A stretch of 5,909 bases of DNA from Acidobacteriota bacterium (GTDB lineage: Bacteria > Acidobacteriota > Thermoanaerobaculia > Multivoradales > JAHEKO01). The stretch spans positions 1-5,909 of the forward strand of contig JAOTZA010000208.1 of NCBI GenBank assembly GCA_029861655.1. The letters are read 5' to 3'. Positions 5,896 to 5,909 of this stretch are shown here, piece by piece. Under the pieces are notes generated by a model, which ran no database searches, was not told the origin of the DNA, and saw nothing but the letters and a program-made list of their open reading frames with translations. Numbering within the stretch: position 1 is the first letter of the stretch; the number at the start of each line of letters is the position of its first letter. The translations under genes and the position numbers were made by a program.

Positions 5896-5909
5896 CTCCT
5901 CTCGGATAG

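Larger units (their letters stand above)
5593..5909. other. 317-base region upstream of the flavoprotein gene without a convincing gene
   Basis: This stretch should hold the promoter of the minus-strand genes, but I could not find a -35/-10 pair with acceptable hexamers and spacing. It contains the flavoprotein ribosome binding site, an 11-base palindrome (5614-5624), a 59-codon plus-strand frame of doubtful status and an 8-bp inverted repeat near the window edge. Base composition is less GC-rich than in the neighbouring genes, especially at 5700-5870. I looked for tRNA features and found none. Confidence 0.6.

Noticed and set aside
5740..5909. possible tRNA or other structured RNA gene at the right edge
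   Set aside because: A T-loop-like GGTCGGGACTCC appears on the minus strand, but no matching acceptor stem, D-loop or anticodon arm could be found around it.

Overview
The window is a high-GC bacterial chromosomal segment. It has dense coding, few intergenic bases and long spurious antisense frames, as expected for strong G/C bias at third codon positions. The gene content (a eukaryotic-like Ser/Thr kinase fused to a STAND ATPase and TPRs, a SCO4226-like protein, an acyl-CoA-dehydrogenase-fold flavoprotein and a YbdG-type mechanosensitive channel) suits a large-genome environmental bacterium such as an acidobacterial, myxobacterial or gemmatimonad lineage. No marker gene fixes the phylum, so this is inference.

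Layout: bases 1-770 (+) hold the C-terminal 255 residues of a YbdG/MscM-type channel, cut by the window edge. A 145-base gap leads to a 92-residue SCO4226-like (DUF4242) protein at 916-1194 (+), with a clear ribosome binding site. It converges with a 1044-residue kinase-ATPase-TPR protein at 1191-4325 (-); the two genes share a palindromic CTAG as both stop codons. The same minus strand carries, 76 bases upstream of the kinase, a 396-residue acyl-CoA-dehydrogenase-like flavoprotein (4402-5592). The last 317 bases (5593-5909) hold no convincing gene. They contain the flavoprotein's ribosome binding site, a small palindrome, a doubtful 59-codon frame and a perfect 8-bp inverted repeat.

The flavoprotein and kinase may form a two-gene transcription unit, but a GC-rich hairpin lies between them and nothing in the sequences ties their functions together. 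The most interesting observations are the loss of both known catalytic-glutamate positions in the flavoprotein, with residues that could instead match the DszC-type monooxygenase site, and the kinase-STAND-TPR signalling fusion. I see no mobile element, CRISPR array, tRNA/rRNA or recognisable defence island, and no strong case for a wholly new system.
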